From Diplosphaera chodatii (Eukaryota; Chlorophyta; Trebouxiophyceae; Prasiolales; Stichococcaceae), in NCBI GenBank assembly GCA_032358165.1, contig JAALGY010000052.1, positions 744,001 to 808,000 on the forward strand: DNA of 64,000 bases, in the 5' to 3' direction. Both the position numbers and the translations under genes were made by a program. The notes under the pieces were generated by a model, which saw nothing but the letters and a program-made list of their open reading frames with translations, searched no databases and was not told the origin of the DNA. Position 1 is the stretch's first letter; each line of letters opens with the position of its first letter. Shown one piece after another: positions 11,201-28,600 of this stretch.

Positions 11201-11666
11201 CACTGGGCACCCACCTTGATGCCGGTGGGTTGGCAGGGTCCCATCCCTCAGGGCCTGCTCCACTTGCGAGTATTGCAATCTGTATTACGAGTTGAAAGTG
11301 TCGCGCACTGGTTCGAGTGTACGGGCCTGCTCAGCTCCGAGCCTGGCCTGTGCAGGCACTACGTTCCTGGGCGAGCAGCAGGCGAGCCAGCAGCAGTACG
11401 CCCTGGTTGCTGCCATCTGCCAGGCGCTGCCTGCACCCCACGCTGCAGGGAGTGCCTCGGCTGCCACCAACACCACCAGCGGCGCAGCAGCCGTGCTGAC
11501 GCTGGCAGCCGATGGCAGCTGGGGCCTCAGTCGCTGCAGTGGCACCGCCAGTGGCAGCCAGGCGTTCCCAACCGAGCAGCACCTGAGCACCACCTGGGTA
11601 AATGCTGCGGCGCGCGCTTCAAACATGAGCCTGCTGCCACACTTGCTGTGGTACGTCCGAGCATGA
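8260..11666 (+). CDS. Double CCHC zinc-knuckle protein, function unknown
   Basis: I spliced 14 exons with consistent phases (8260-8315, 8472-8667, 8893-8982, 9102-9221, 9352-9537, 9707-9815, 9969-10109, 10230-10348, 10531-10650, 10708-10815, 10858-10906, 10960-11039, 11149-11224, 11356-11666), about 586 residues. Near the N terminus are two zinc knuckles, CGRCGQPGHWARNC and CHRCGETGHHGSVC; the first is created by joining exons 1 and 2. A Ser/Gln-rich linker follows, then a segment with DLSSKKWEFGRTQSWADQ, then a helical region with repeated Leu/Ala-rich helices (VQALVHLAIST; EVLLVLYEELALA; FFNVGALQLLHATASQ) that resembles an ARM/HEAT-like fold. CCHC knuckles usually bind single-stranded RNA or DNA. 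The intron after 10650 begins GC, a GC-AG intron. A GT at 11597 could be a donor, so the C-terminal end is less sure. Confidence 0.72.
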
Positions 11667-12557
11667 TGTGCGTGGGCAGCCGAGGCCTAAGAAGATGGCG
11701 AACTGTTCAAGTAGAAGTCAACTCTCCAGGGTTCCGTCAATGCTCGGCAGCCTGACCCCACTGGCATATCAATCAGTGGGTATGATGCTGCCAGTAGTGA
11801 ACCGGCCTGCATTGCATGCCTTCAGGGCAGTCTGTATGTAATAAGCTCAGTCGTCAGCGGCAGATTGATAGTTCACGTGTGCATGCATGCTTCAAACGTG
11901 GATGCTACAAGATGTATGTACGGTCGTGCCACACGAGTGTTAGACACAGGCTTGCAGATGTGACAGCGTGAACATCTAGGTAAGTGCGTCTCAGCAGGAT
12001 AATGGGTATGTGCACGCCCTGGTGCAACATCAGGAGGGTAGAAGTAGGGGTGGTCGTCCACCGGGTGCAGATATGGATCTGTTCAATCTGCTGGATCTGT
12101 CTATGAGTGTGACATGAAATCTGCAGCTTCCAGGCAATCTATCTACTCCTCGCCAGCTGGTTCACGCGGTAACGATGTAGGCTGCTATGCACACCTTTTT
12201 TGGCTGATGCTGCCGGACAGACTGGGATCATGTACATCAGATCGTCGCTGCGCATGGCACGTTTCAGCTGACTAATTCACCACTTCACGGTGGCACGGAA
12301 TATGTAGCTAGAGTGGACCTGCTACCAGATCTGCTAGATCTTCTTTGCAGGCAGCATTGCATCCGCCAGTGCCCACCCTTGATCCTGTCTGCATCTGCAA
12401 CAATCTGCCGAGGTGATCCGCCATTGATGTACTCCATCCCTGGCCGCCACACACGCTGCTCGTGCAGCTGTGACGTCAGGAGCATATGCGGGCAGTCACC
12501 ACAGCGCTGAGATCGGCACCCCACACCCTCGAAGGCTGTCTCGCCCCGCCTGAGCAT
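11667..12557. other. Intergenic between convergent genes
   Basis: This gap of about 890 bases separates the ends of two convergent genes and should hold both 3' UTRs. A TGTAA at 11837-11841 lies about 170 bases after the plus-strand stop and could be its polyadenylation signal. I see no credible exon. Confidence 0.5.
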
Positions 12558-13408
12558 CTATGTGCGGCTGTAGAAGGCCAGCAGCGGCGCGACGCCACCC
12601 TCCATGGAGGTCGCAGAGTTGAGGTACGCTGCGTCGAACTTCTGCGGCTCTGTGAAGCCGCAGTGCAGCCGCCACCCCGCCTCCCCATCCACTGTCACGA
12701 CCCCCGCCTGCATCAGGGCAGTCCACGTGGCCTTCTGTCTGGCATGCTGCGTTACATGAAATACATTCTTGTACGTGACATCACATGCTGCAATCACAGC
12801 TTCTCGGTAACATCATGCCAGTAGGCTTGTACAGATAGCTGCACGACCCTTCTGCTCTCACCAGGTTTCCGAAGGTGCCCAGCATCTGGCAGAGCACTGC
12901 CTGCAGCCTGTACGTACCGCGACCTCGCTGCAAGCCCTTGAACAACGAGCCTGCATGTCGCATACACATGTAGAGCACAGCGCTGCTGGCTGCCTTGCTG
13001 TGGTCCAAGCACGCTGAGCATGACGCACAATGCAACTGCATGCACGAGACCTGCCATCCTATGCAGTCTGCCATTTTCGGAGAACAAAACACAGAGTGGC
13101 GGGTCGCACCTGCGTTGACATCGGCCTGGATGGAGTTCCACACATCCCGCATGCTCTCCATCGCCATTGTCTTGCAGCCGCTCACTTGGACATGCAGCAG
13201 AACTCACCATCTGTGGTTGCTTAATCCAAAACACGAACCATGTGCGGCTCACAGCATGGCGACCTCAGCATACACATATTGCAATACAATGGGGCGTCTG
13301 GCGTGCAATGCAGCCAGCTGAGCAGGATACGCACCTGCAGCATGAACAGCTCAGGCAGTGCAGCGCAGAGTTTGCGCAGCGGTCGTACCCCCTCCACAGT
13401 ACCGCAGC
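12558..13408 (-). CDS. Unidentified small multi-exon gene, 5' end unresolved
   Basis: Minus-strand exons join in frame: one ending at 13408 (CGTVEGVRPLRKLCAALPEL then FMLQ), then TMAMESMRDVWNSIQADVNA, then GSLFKGLQRGRGTYRLQAVL with QMLGTFGNL, then AGVVTVDGEAGWRLHCGFTE with DAAYLNSATSMEGGVAPLLA, ending FYSRT and TAG. The protein-like composition and matching phases support a real gene. An upstream exon may lie near 13650-13800 (a frame with SGVLRKETCFFVRVKDNLPV), but I could not join it. I do not recognise the family. The C-terminal 50 residues look like a compact beta-rich domain. It lies tail-side of the Gln-rich gene on the same strand. Confidence 0.4.
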
Positions 13409-13929
13409 CTGCATTGTTAGCTTCGTGTATCAAGACACAAGCTGACAGCACACCATGTACTTGTGCAAAACTGCCTGACGTTGCATGCATTGCCTGCAAC
13501 CACCTATTGTGCAAAGTAACTGCACCACTTTACATACGATGCCAGCGGGGCGATCACCTGTGCAGGCCCACGGCATTGCAGCCTCCGCATCATGCAGCAC
13601 CTAACAGGGCAGGGTCAAATGTCATCGCAGAGCTGGTCAACGAATGGATCAGCATGGGCACCAAGGCCTGATGAATGTGGCAGCAGCTGTCGATGTCACA
13701 AATATGACAGGAAGGTTGTCCTTCACGCGGACAAAAAAGCATGTTTCCTTCCGGAGCACACCTGAGCAAAGCTGGCCTTGGGTTGGCGGTGCAGCGATGC
13801 AGCCACCTGCACAGGTAGTTTCATGTGAGACATTTGTCATTTTGTCATATCGGGTGGGATCACTTGCAGGTCTTGCTCTTCTTGATAGGCATTTCAATCC
13901 ATAGTGTCCTCAGACGATACGCAGTCAGT

Positions 13930-15614
13930 TCACACCAGCCCTGCGGCCGGCACAGTGAAGAACAGCCGCTCAGAAGGCGCAGGCTGCGTGCGACCTGAGT
14001 CCCTGCACTCCCCGCATGACAGCAGCTGCTGCGCCTGCATCAAGTGCACGCCAAGGTGCAACTGCAGGTCGTTAATTTACTAGTCATAGTGTCTTCCGCT
14101 CGATGTCAGGTTGCTAGTGCCGCCCTCACACCTATGGACCTTCAAATTGTAAGTGGCTCGCAGTGTGCGCATGTGTGTCAAGCGCAAGGTGGCGGCTAGG
14201 CGAGCCAGCACCTGCCACATGAGCGCGGACTGCAGCAAGGCCTGCCCGCTGGCAGTGCCCGCCTGCTGGCCGGCCGCCAGGGCCTCATCCAAGTGGTACA
14301 CCAGCAGGTACATCAGCTCGTCAGCCGCTGCACCTGTGGATGGGAAGCACCAGGCACAAGGTGGCGGATGAAGTGAGCCAGTGCTGATGTTGGATTTGAA
14401 TGTGCCGTCGTCACACACCCAGGAGCATGGCCCAACACATGCAGCTTGCAGTGTACAGGAGCTCACTGGCGATGTGGTGCTCTGGGCCTAGGGCATCAGC
14501 AACTGCGCCCTGCAGCTGGGTTAGGCTCCACATGAGCGGGTCCCTGCGAATGGGACCAATCTCGTCACGCACACAAGCTGCTGGGCAGCCATTCATGCTG
14601 CACGTTCCTCCAATATCAGTCGACGCTCTGCAGGATCTGTGCACTCTGTGCACGGTGTGTGCTGCGATCAGGCGTCCACCTGTTGTAGGGGTCGTCGAAC
14701 TTGAAGTCCGAGGCTGTGTCAAAGCCGGGGACCTTGATCAGCTGGAGTACCGCTGCCGCCACATCGTCCACTTCCTGTCCTGCTGCTGTAGGGTTGAAGC
14801 ACCCGCATCACACTTGGTCTATCACATTGTTGGGTTGTGGCCGGGCCTCAAGACGCACACAGCAGTGGGCACAGAGGCGGGCGCAGACCTGTTGTCATCG
14901 CCCAGGAATGCAGGCTGGAGTGGAGGCCGGGGCTGCAGCACAGGCAGCGCAGCAGGGACCACAGCATGGACGCGGGCTGCTCGAGGCCTGCTGCCACTGC
15001 CTCGGTTGCGGCCTCGCGCGCCGCCTGCAGTCGCTGCAGCTGCTGGTGGGGGGCATCCTGCGGCAGCTGCGAGGCGTGCGCCTGCTGGGCCGGCTGCTGT
15101 GCAGCAGTGGCCTGCTGCAGCTGTGGCGACACCAGCTGCTGCGCGGCAGCAGCAAGCTGCATCGTGTCCGCCTCCTGGCGGCACTGCAGATATGCGATGT
15201 GGGGAGTTTCTGGGGATTGCAGCTGCTGCGTGTGATCGCCCGCCCGTGATGCTGCCTGCGGCTGTTCAGCTGTGTCGGGGCCGGTCCGCGGGTCCATGTG
15301 CGGTGAGTACGGCTGGTGGTGCGGTTGCTGCTGCGCCTCCCAGGACTGATAGGTGGGCGAAGTGGCAGCTTGGTCCTGGTGCGCTGTATAATGAGTCTGC
15401 TGGTGGTGCTGCAGTGGCGGCACATACGCTGTTTGCGCTTGCCGTGGCTGCACAAAACGCTGAGTCAGCACCGGTGGCTGAGTTGGGGACTGCAGCGGCG
15501 GGGGGCGCTGAATGTGCATGCGCGAGGGCTGTGAGGCAGAGTGCTGCTGGGGCACTGCATTGCGCTGCATCGGCTGCTGCAGCAGCTGCAGCAGGTCTGC
15601 AGGCGGCGCTGGCG

Positions 15615-15649
<35 letters not shown>

Positions 15650-18600
15650 GGCTGCTGCTGCACATATACTTCGCCTCCAATCTCTGCAGGCACAGCGTCG
15701 GGGTGGTCAGCGTGCATGCGAAACACGAAGCGATGCTACCAATGGTATGCAACCTCAAGTGCTGTTTTTGGAACCTGCTCACCTGGCGTGTAGTGGATTT
15801 CCTCGGGTGACAGGCTGCTGCCCTTGTGGGGTGACGGACAGCCGTCTTGGTTGTACGGCTCAATCGCCCCTGTCGCAAAAGCATCAGAGTAGACGAAGTC
15901 GTCTCCACAGTCTCCTGTCCATCTGCAAGGCTGCACGATCCTGTGGTGTATTGACTGCACACGATGCAAGCGCACCAGGTGGCGGTGGCAGCGTGGGCGA
16001 TGCAATGGTCGGGTTGCCAAATGCCGGGCCCGGCGGTGGGCGGTGAAATTGCATGCCTGCATGGAAGCATTGTGCACCTGCTGTTGTTGCATTGTGAGAT
16101 CACGTTTACAGCTCATAACACATCTTGGATGAGTCACTGGCAGGCGGACAGCTGGACCTTGGCGGTGCACCCGCAAAGAATGGGTGCACTGGTCTGATGC
16201 ACAGTTATGGTTGCTCACACACAGGACTCACGGCTGCTGATCACCTGCAGAGTGGTATGGCTCCAGAGGCAACTGCGCCACTCCTCCATAGTCGTGTGCA
16301 GGGTGGTCCGTCTGGTCGGGGCCAGCCATTGGTGTCCAGGTACTGAGCCCTGAGGCGCCGCCACCTTGGCAGTGCATGTCTTGGTGGATCTCAGGCTCGT
16401 GCTGTGGGTCCTGCCACTGCACCATGCCGTAGCCGCCATCCTGCCGGTACGGTGCAGGCGGCTGCAGCATTGTGTGCTGCTGGAAGTGCATTGGGGCCTG
16501 CATCTGATTGGCGAGGTGCAGCGACTGTGGCGGGCATGGCGGCATGTACGGCTGCTGCTCGTTCAGCAGCAGTGCCTGGGGTAGTGTGGGCGGCGGCAAG
16601 GGCTCTGGCAATGGCGGATGGCGGCCCTCTGGGAGCGAAGGATCCCAGTCCCGCATGTTCAGCTGACCGCTGATGATGCCTGCGCACAAGCTGCACATGG
16701 TCAGCTGACGGCACCCACACAATCACATGCGCACTATGCTGTACCCTCTGATGGGCACTGCACACTGGCCGTTGAGCAGGACTGGTGCACACTGTATATG
16801 CTGTGTATGCTGGACGAACTGTGTCAGCGCACGTTGGTCCGTGTGCATTGCCTGTGGGTTCATGCGGCCCAGCTGGCAGACTTCATGCGCCGCTGCATGT
16901 TCAAGCACAAGCAGCTGCCTTAGGTTCAACACTGTACTACCGTGAGAGTTTGATGCGATCATGCCTTGGCAAGGTGGACACAAGTGCAATGGGGACCCGC
17001 ATTCCTGCTCACCATGCGTGAGGGCAGCAGGTCTGTGATCCTCCCAGCTTGGGGCATCATGCCGCAGCGTCGTGTGCTGCTGCTGTGGGTGCTGGCTGCC
17101 CTGCAGCTGTTGCTGCAATTGCACCTCACCATCGACATCCAGCAGGCGCTGCTGCTGCTGCAACCGTGGCGGCGGAGTCTGCTGCCCCTGTGCCGGCCTG
17201 TCGTTGGTTGGGGGCGGCGGCAATGGTTCATGATGCGGTTCTGGCTGCGGCAATGCTGTGCCGTGGACTGAGTGTTGCTGTTCGCCAGCCGAGTGGTTCT
17301 GGTTGGGCGCAGCTGCTGCCTGCTGTTGTGGGACGGGGTCCAGTCCGACGCAGGAAGTGGTGCCATCGGGAGTTGCCGGCTCCTCATCAGCTGCCCAGCT
17401 CCACTCACCCTGCAGATGACCATGTGCAAGTTGCAAACATCCACGTCACTTTGTCGGTGAGGTCGGGCCTGCTTATGCTCTGCTGCAGCGGTAGGCTAGC
17501 CATGCAGGGCAAGAGGATCGCATGGGCTGAGACAGACCAACCTTCTCGGGCTGTGCTGACGGTGACTGAGCAGGCGTATCAACTGCGGCGGTCCTGGAAG
17601 ACGCCTCCGGATGGCTCCCACAGATCTTGGCCTGGCAGCGCATGCCCAGTATGCCTTAAAGTGCTCACCTGACATACACGCGTACAATGCAGGGACATCT
17701 GCTGTGAACTGCTGACAGTCAACCACGCATGCAAGTCAAGGAAGAGCTTCAGGTGACACGTTGCCGGACTCCATGTGAGCAAGTGCAGGATGACCAACCT
17801 TCAATGCAGGCAATGGACGGGGACACCGGCCCCAGGCACCCAGCTGGCCCGGCAAAATGGGGCCAGCTGTTCGATCAGGACACCTTCGGGCAATGTGGTC
17901 CTGCATGACGGCATGCAGGCAGTATGGACAATGCTGCTCAGTTGAGATTCCACCGACAGCACCTGCAGTCCATGCGTGGCCGCAGTGCTCAACAAAATCC
18001 CTACGATGCTGCTGTATCAATTTGCACAGCGCCTGCAGACTGGCAAAGCTTGAAGCTGAGGAGGCAACCACCTGCTTGCCACAGATGTGGCAGCGATCCC
18101 CCTCCAGCAGCGCCTCGTCAGCGCCACAGCGCTTGAACAGACTGTTGAAGTACCTGCGGCCCAGATGGCACATTAGTCAGCCTCTGCCGGTGTGATGTGT
18201 GTCAACCAGGGTGGCAAGGCTCACAGTGCATACAATCTTAAGCAGAGATGCAGACTGCGGTGCAATGTTGCTTTGCAGGCACTGCCATCAGAATCACAGG
18301 CATCCCTCTGAGACTTATTGGTTGCATCATGCCATCAGAAGTGCTCACCCAATGGGGGAGTCCCTTTGGCCGCGTCTCAGGTTTATGTCGTTTTCAGCTG
18401 CATACAGCACCTGCCCGACACAAGATAGCTACACTTCGGTTGACAAAATGGTTCCACAGACATATGCAGGCCAGTACGACGTCACTATGGCTCTATTTCC
18501 CACAGCCAACTCAACGTGTGCACCTTCTGCTCGAGCTCGGGCGGCAGGCGGGACAGGTACTCAGGGATGAAGCAGTCTGCGAATATCTTGGGTGGCAGCG

Positions 18601-20302
18601 AGCCGCGGCGTGCGATTGCCTGCAGCCGCTCCATCCTGTGGGCAAACAGCACAAAAAAGCATCAGGCGAAGCGAAGCATACAGCCTTTCCGCAGCGCAGC
18701 TGACAGGCTGCACAATTCCAGGCAAAAGCAAACTACTGCATGGCGCCTGCCATGGGTGCGGCTGAGTCGATGGGTTGCGATTACTTATTCCCGGAAAATG
18801 CCACTTGCTACAGAAAGCGTGGTTTGTGGTCTGCACCTGTTGGCCTCACGCTCCTCAGCAGCCCCAGATGGAGTTGCTATGTCAAGGCGGCCAGTTGCAG
18901 GCGGCAACTTTGGCCTGTCAACAAGCATCTGTATGTCATCATCAGGGTGAGAGCGTTCAGCAAGCCACAGCTGTCTTGGCAGATGCTGTGAGCCATGAAA
19001 GTTGAACATTCGGTTAGGCCTCTGTGCTCTGCGCGCACCTGGCACTGGCCCGTCTTGTGACCCGCTCGACGATCTTCCGGCAGAAAGCTGAGGTGGCACA
19101 ATGCACAGCGTCTGTTCAGTGTCCGATGCCAGTTTACCTCGGTCCAGACACTGTGATGCCACACATGCTTGCTGATGAAGAGGCGCAGGCAACAGGTCAG
19201 TATTGAACTCACGAATAGGGTATCGGATGGCGCCCAGCCCAGCACCAGCCATGCAAGCCAAAGCCTGCGGTGAGGCAAGTCGATTCTCTCTGTGGTCGAA
19301 GTCACTGCTCATTGGGTTGGCCGCTCGAAAGTGTGCCTACTCTTCCATGCATTCTGATTGCTCATGTGTGCAGTCATGCCAGGAAGCCACCTGCTGCGCC
19401 AATGGCGCATCCAGATCATACAGATGCTCCTGTTGGACCATGTGTCACGCTGTTAGACATGGGCCGACATTTGATTTGTATGTGCATGTCACATGTGTGT
19501 ATGTCCAAGACTGCCATGCAGCAGTCTGGCCAGAATCTGCAGTCGAGGTTTCGCCTGTTCTGCATGGTTGAGAGTATCAAGCACCTCGACAATGGTGTTA
19601 TTGAAGATGTCTGGGCTCAGGCCTGCGCCAATTGCGACCTGCTGCAGCTCAGCGCGTATGTTGAAGTCGAGAGGCACCATCACACTGCGGTGCCATTGGT
19701 GCGCCATGTCATTTGCTGTGCCACTAACTGTCCAGCGGTCATGTGCAGGCACATGGCTAGGGCAACGGGAGAAGCCGTTCATCACGAGCCTTCTGACAAA
19801 ACCACCTGACTGCGGCAGCGTCTGCCAGGAACACCCCATTGGTGCTGGTGTCCGCAGAGTTGTGCAGGGCCGCTGGTGCATGGGCGGCCACATTGTCTAC
19901 CATGCAAGCCCTGTAGGACATCGACAGTGAGGTCGTCAGGTTGCACTGTACGAAACAGCTGTTGACACTCGTGCTCAGTTGTGTCCACAAAATGCCTTAC
20001 ATGTCAGGCTACCTGCTGGCAGGCGGCAGCAGTACACCATTCCCCGCTGAAGCTGGCTGCCCATTCTGCTGGCGACAGCCGTCAGCCCCTGCATCTTCTG
20101 CCTTGCTGTTGGCATCTTGCTGCTGGGAGATGGCTGAACCTTCAGCTGCACCTGTCGGATCAGCAGTTGTGCCGTCATGGCCCTTGCGCCGCCTCCGACG
20201 CAGGCTCTTCTGCGGCGCCTGCTGCCAACTCATCTGCGCCTCGGCCATTTCCTCCAGCAGGCCGCGCGGCAACGGCTCCCAGTCGGCCTCATCGGCAGCC
20301 AT
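13930..20302 (-). CDS. Large Gln-rich protein with C2HC-type zinc finger, function unknown
   Basis: The gene starts at ATG 20302 (MAADEADWEPLPRGLLEEM); exon 1 runs to 20013. Then come helical exons (VPLDFNIRAELQQVAIGAGL; RMERLQAIARRGSLPPKIF) and a Cys/His-rich region near 17880-18110 with CHICGKQV, CKLIQQH and a C-x2-C-x8-H-x4-C finger HCPYCLHAVMQDHIARRC. About 17.4-14.8 kb is Gln/Pro/His-rich and includes an 11-Gln run. The last exons are helical: FDTASDFKFDDPYN, RDPLMWSLTQLQGAVADALG, DELMYLLVYHLDEALAAGQQ and LHLGVHLMQAQQLLSCGECR, ending FFTVPAAGLV and TGA at 13930. The last four exons splice in phase. I do not recognise the family; a transcription or RNA-processing scaffold is a guess. The middle exons (18.9-19.3 kb) have unresolved phases, and a split into two genes is possible. 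Confidence 0.5.
15616..15648 (-). repeat. CAG microsatellite coding for 11 glutamines
   Basis: Eleven CTG triplets on the plus strand read as 11 CAG codons in the Gln-rich gene, just after VYVQQQP. The tract is pure, so length variation between strains is likely. Confidence 0.9.
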
Positions 20303-21290
20303 GACGCCAATGAAGGGTCGTCAGGCAGCCACCTGACCTACCTGCACGTGGCACATGCTGCATGTGAAGGGAAGGACTGGCTGGAGCATTTGGGCGGGCA
20401 GAGGGCAGCGCCTGCCTCTCTCACGGCAGGCAAGGGCGTCCTGCTGTAACACCGGCCCGTGAATGATCCTATGAACGGGGTCAAGACCATCCAATTGTAC
20501 ACTGTCCACAACTCGCTTTCCATCATTGCATTGCAGTTGCAGGACTGTCCCCTGTGCTTGCCGCATCATCTGTTAGGCTCTACATTGCTTTCGACAGTTC
20601 ATCAACGCATGCACTCAGATGGCTGCACGAGGGAACAGCAGCTGACAACGTCTAGCCCGGCAGACAACCTATGGCCTTGAAGGCTGTGTTGCAGGTGGTG
20701 CATCGTTGTGAGTCGTCCCGGCTCCGACATCGCCTGCAATTTGATTGCCAGAAGACGGCTGCTGCCGCCTTGCACACGCCCTGGATCTTACCTGAAGGCT
20801 ACTTTGCCGCCTGTCGAGCCGCCCAGTGATGGCGGACGCTTCAATGCCCACCTGCCCGCCGTCGGGTCATTCGGACAAATCAGCGCTGGATTTGCCGCCG
20901 ATAGTGAGCTTGCAAGTGCAAACAGCAGCCTCGTTGCAATGCTCTGCACCTACTGTGGCGCCCAGCCAACATAGCCAGGCATGCGTGTGTGTGCAAATCA
21001 TCGACATGAGTTCGAGCACTGTGCTGCTGCTGAACCCTGCGCTGACGTGATGTGGGAAACTCAGGCGAGGAGCTTTCCTGCTGAAGGCAGGTAGGCCACT
21101 TACATCGGCACAACATTCGGCTGATACGATGTGTGCACTGCTGCATCTGGCCGTTGACAGCAAAGGCAGACGAAACCAAAAGCATATACAAGATGTCCCA
21201 TGATCTGAGCAGCCCCAGGGTGGGAAGGTCGCAGCATCACAGGCTGCAAGCAGAGCTGCCAGCCGCAGCGGCGGCGGCTGGCCACCTGCG
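20303..21290. other. Intergenic gap upstream of the Gln-rich gene
   Basis: About 990 bases lie between the start of the Gln-rich gene and the end of XPB, both on the minus strand. Only one short plus-strand frame (from ATG 20829, MADASMPTCPPSGHSDKSAL, about 70 residues) looks slightly protein-like. It has no recognisable domain and no splice support, so I do not call it. Confidence 0.4.
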
Positions 21291-27035
<5,745 letters not shown>

Positions 27036-27374
27036 TAGATACTTTGTTTGAGCATGTGCCCAGTAGCGCTGGCTTGTGCACTGCCTCCATGCGCATTTGG
27101 TAAAGCCTCGCCTTGTTGAGGTTCTGCAGTGTCTTCGCCATCCGGCATCGCACACGACCTCTCAGCCTCTGCATTTGCAGCCGTGTTTCTGCGGTCCAAA
27201 GTCTTCTGTGCAAGTCATGTTGTTGGGGATGGCCATCTGTACCAGCGACCGAGTTGTACGGCAGCAGCTTCCTGCTGCTCTCGCGAGACGGCTGTCCAGG
27301 GCTGCAAGGTGCGAGAGACAGCGGGGCCTCCACACAAGCACTTGCAGACGATAGTCGCTGTGTCATTGCGCAGC
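27036..27374. promoter_or_regulatory. Divergent promoter region, XPB / Tha4
   Basis: Only 339 bases separate the two start codons, so both promoters and 5' UTRs must share this stretch. No clear core-promoter motif is visible. Confidence 0.5.
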
Positions 27375-27809
27375 ATGGCAGCGGTCATGGGTACGAGCGT
27401 GTTTTGCCAGCCAGTTGCAGTCAGGAAGCAAGCTCTGCATGGATGCAGCTCGAGCCCTGTTGCAAGCAGCGCGTTCCGGACAGGCGCCCCAGTTCTGAGG
27501 GCCCAGAATCAGCTGACGCGGCGGCAGCAGCCTCTGCGGCAGGTGACGCGGATGGGGTTGTTTGGTCTGGGGGTACCAGAGCTGGCACTGGTGGCTGGTG
27601 CCGCAGCCTTGCTCTTTGGTCCGGCAAAGATCCCGCAGCTTGGGCAGGCGCTCGGCAAGACTGCCAAGAGCGTTAAGGCAGCGGCAGATGAGTTTCAGAA
27701 GGAGCTGCAGAGCACAGAAGATGACGCAGGCGCTGGCACCGGCACCGGCAAGTCGCTGAAGGACCACCCTCAGGCCGGCGAGGGCGAGGGTGTGCGTGAT
27801 TTGGAGTGA
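27375..27809 (+). CDS. THA4: Thylakoid Tat translocase subunit Tha4/TatA
   Basis: This single-exon gene encodes 144 residues. Residues 1-60 are rich in Ser, Ala, Arg and Gln with almost no acid, as expected for a chloroplast transit peptide. The mature part starts near GLFGLGVPELALVAGAAALL: a single membrane helix with the conserved membrane-embedded Glu (residue 69), then the hinge FGPAKIPQLG and an amphipathic helix GKTAKSVKAAADEFQKEL. A Gly/Asp-rich tail ends GVRDLE. TatA proteins oligomerise on demand to pass folded, twin-arginine precursors across the thylakoid membrane. The Glu and the FGP motif separate it from unrelated small membrane proteins; Tha4 versus Hcf106 is less certain, but the short tail favours Tha4. 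The first ATG in the frame with a transit peptide is used. Confidence 0.92.
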   Translation: MAAVMGTSVFCQPVAVRKQALHGCSSSPVASSAFRTGAPVLRAQNQLTRRQQPLRQVTRMGLFGLGVPELALVAGAAALLFGPAKIPQLGQALGKTAKSVKAAADEFQKELQSTEDDAGAGTGTGKSLKDHPQAGEGEGVRDLE

Positions 27810-28114
27810 GGTGTGGGTGGTTTGCGAACTCGGGTTTTGGTGCGGCGGCAAACGGGCTGTCGCTGCAAGATTGGTGAAGGATTGCTGGGTCCAAGGCATG
27901 TTTGCTGACCTGCTGAGGATGCTCCGGTACCAGTTGGTTTCCGGCACATACATTTACACCAGCCTACTATAGGGCTTTGACATATGCCAGCGACTTGTCG
28001 AGCATTATCGGCTGGCATGCAAGGCCCTGCCCATGCCACATGAGCACTTGCTGCAGTTGCACCTGCATCATCCCGTCTCACATTATTGTACCTCGCCAAG
28101 CCTCCTGGCCCTGA
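27810..28114. other. Intergenic between convergent Tha4 and SKP1
   Basis: Just over 300 bases should hold both 3' UTRs. I see no exon or repeat. Confidence 0.5.
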
Positions 28115-28600
28115 TCATTCAAACGCCCATTGGTTCTCCCGCCGCACTTCCTCCTCCTCCTCTGGTGTGAAGTCGTTTGGAATGTTGAATGTCTTCCGGA
28201 TCTCTTCTGGTGTCTTGCCCTTGATCATGTTGGCGACTGTGAGGCATGTCAGGTCCAACAGGGTCTTGATGTTGAGGTAGTTGGCTGCCAGGATGAGCTC
28301 GAACAGGGTGCCCTGGTCCACCTTCACAAACTCGGTGTCCCAGGTTTTGACCTCCTCCTCGGTCTTGGCGGGCTTGTCGCTGCCCTCCTTCGGGCCCGCC
28401 TCCACGTGGTACTTGCAGTACTCAATCACCTTTGCAAGGATCTTGCCAGAAACGTTGGGCAGTGGGATGTTGTCGTTACTGCTGCTCTCGTCCAGCTCGC
28501 TGAGCATGTTTTTGATCATATCTGACTGGTTTGCCACCTCAAGCGGCACTTCGAAGACCTCATTGTCGGAGCTGCTCAGCCTGACCTGCCCCTCCGCCAT
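28115..28600 (-). CDS. SKP1: SKP1, adaptor of SCF ubiquitin ligases
   Basis: This single-exon gene encodes 161 residues from [21 protein letters not shown]1 links CUL1 to F-box proteins in SCF E3 ligases. The N-terminal BTB/POZ-like half includes [35 protein letters not shown] and an acidic loop. The C-terminal F-box-binding half has [40 protein letters not shown] and [20 protein letters not shown], ending WAFE, the hallmark of the family. Length and motifs are normal. The ATG at 28600 matches family starts; the longer in-frame extension has no support. Confidence 0.97.
   Translation of the reverse strand: MAEGQVRLSSSDNEVFEVPLEVANQSDMIKNMLSELDESSSNDNIPLPNVSGKILAKVIEYCKYHVEAGPKEGSDKPAKTEEEVKTWDTEFVKVDQGTLFELILAANYLNIKTLLDLTCLTVANMIKGKTPEEIRKTFNIPNDFTPEEEEEVRRENQWAFE

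Noticed and set aside
14400..16046. Long plus-strand open frame (548 codons) rich in Ala, Cys and Leu
   Set aside because: It is antisense to the Gln-rich exons; CAG repeats read as CTG/GCTG give long Leu/Ala/Cys frames. The minus-strand exons have matching splice phases, and this frame has none.
20829..21050. Short plus-strand frame starting MADASMPTCPPSG
   Set aside because: About 70 residues with no domain, no splice support and ordinary composition; it lies in UTR or promoter sequence.
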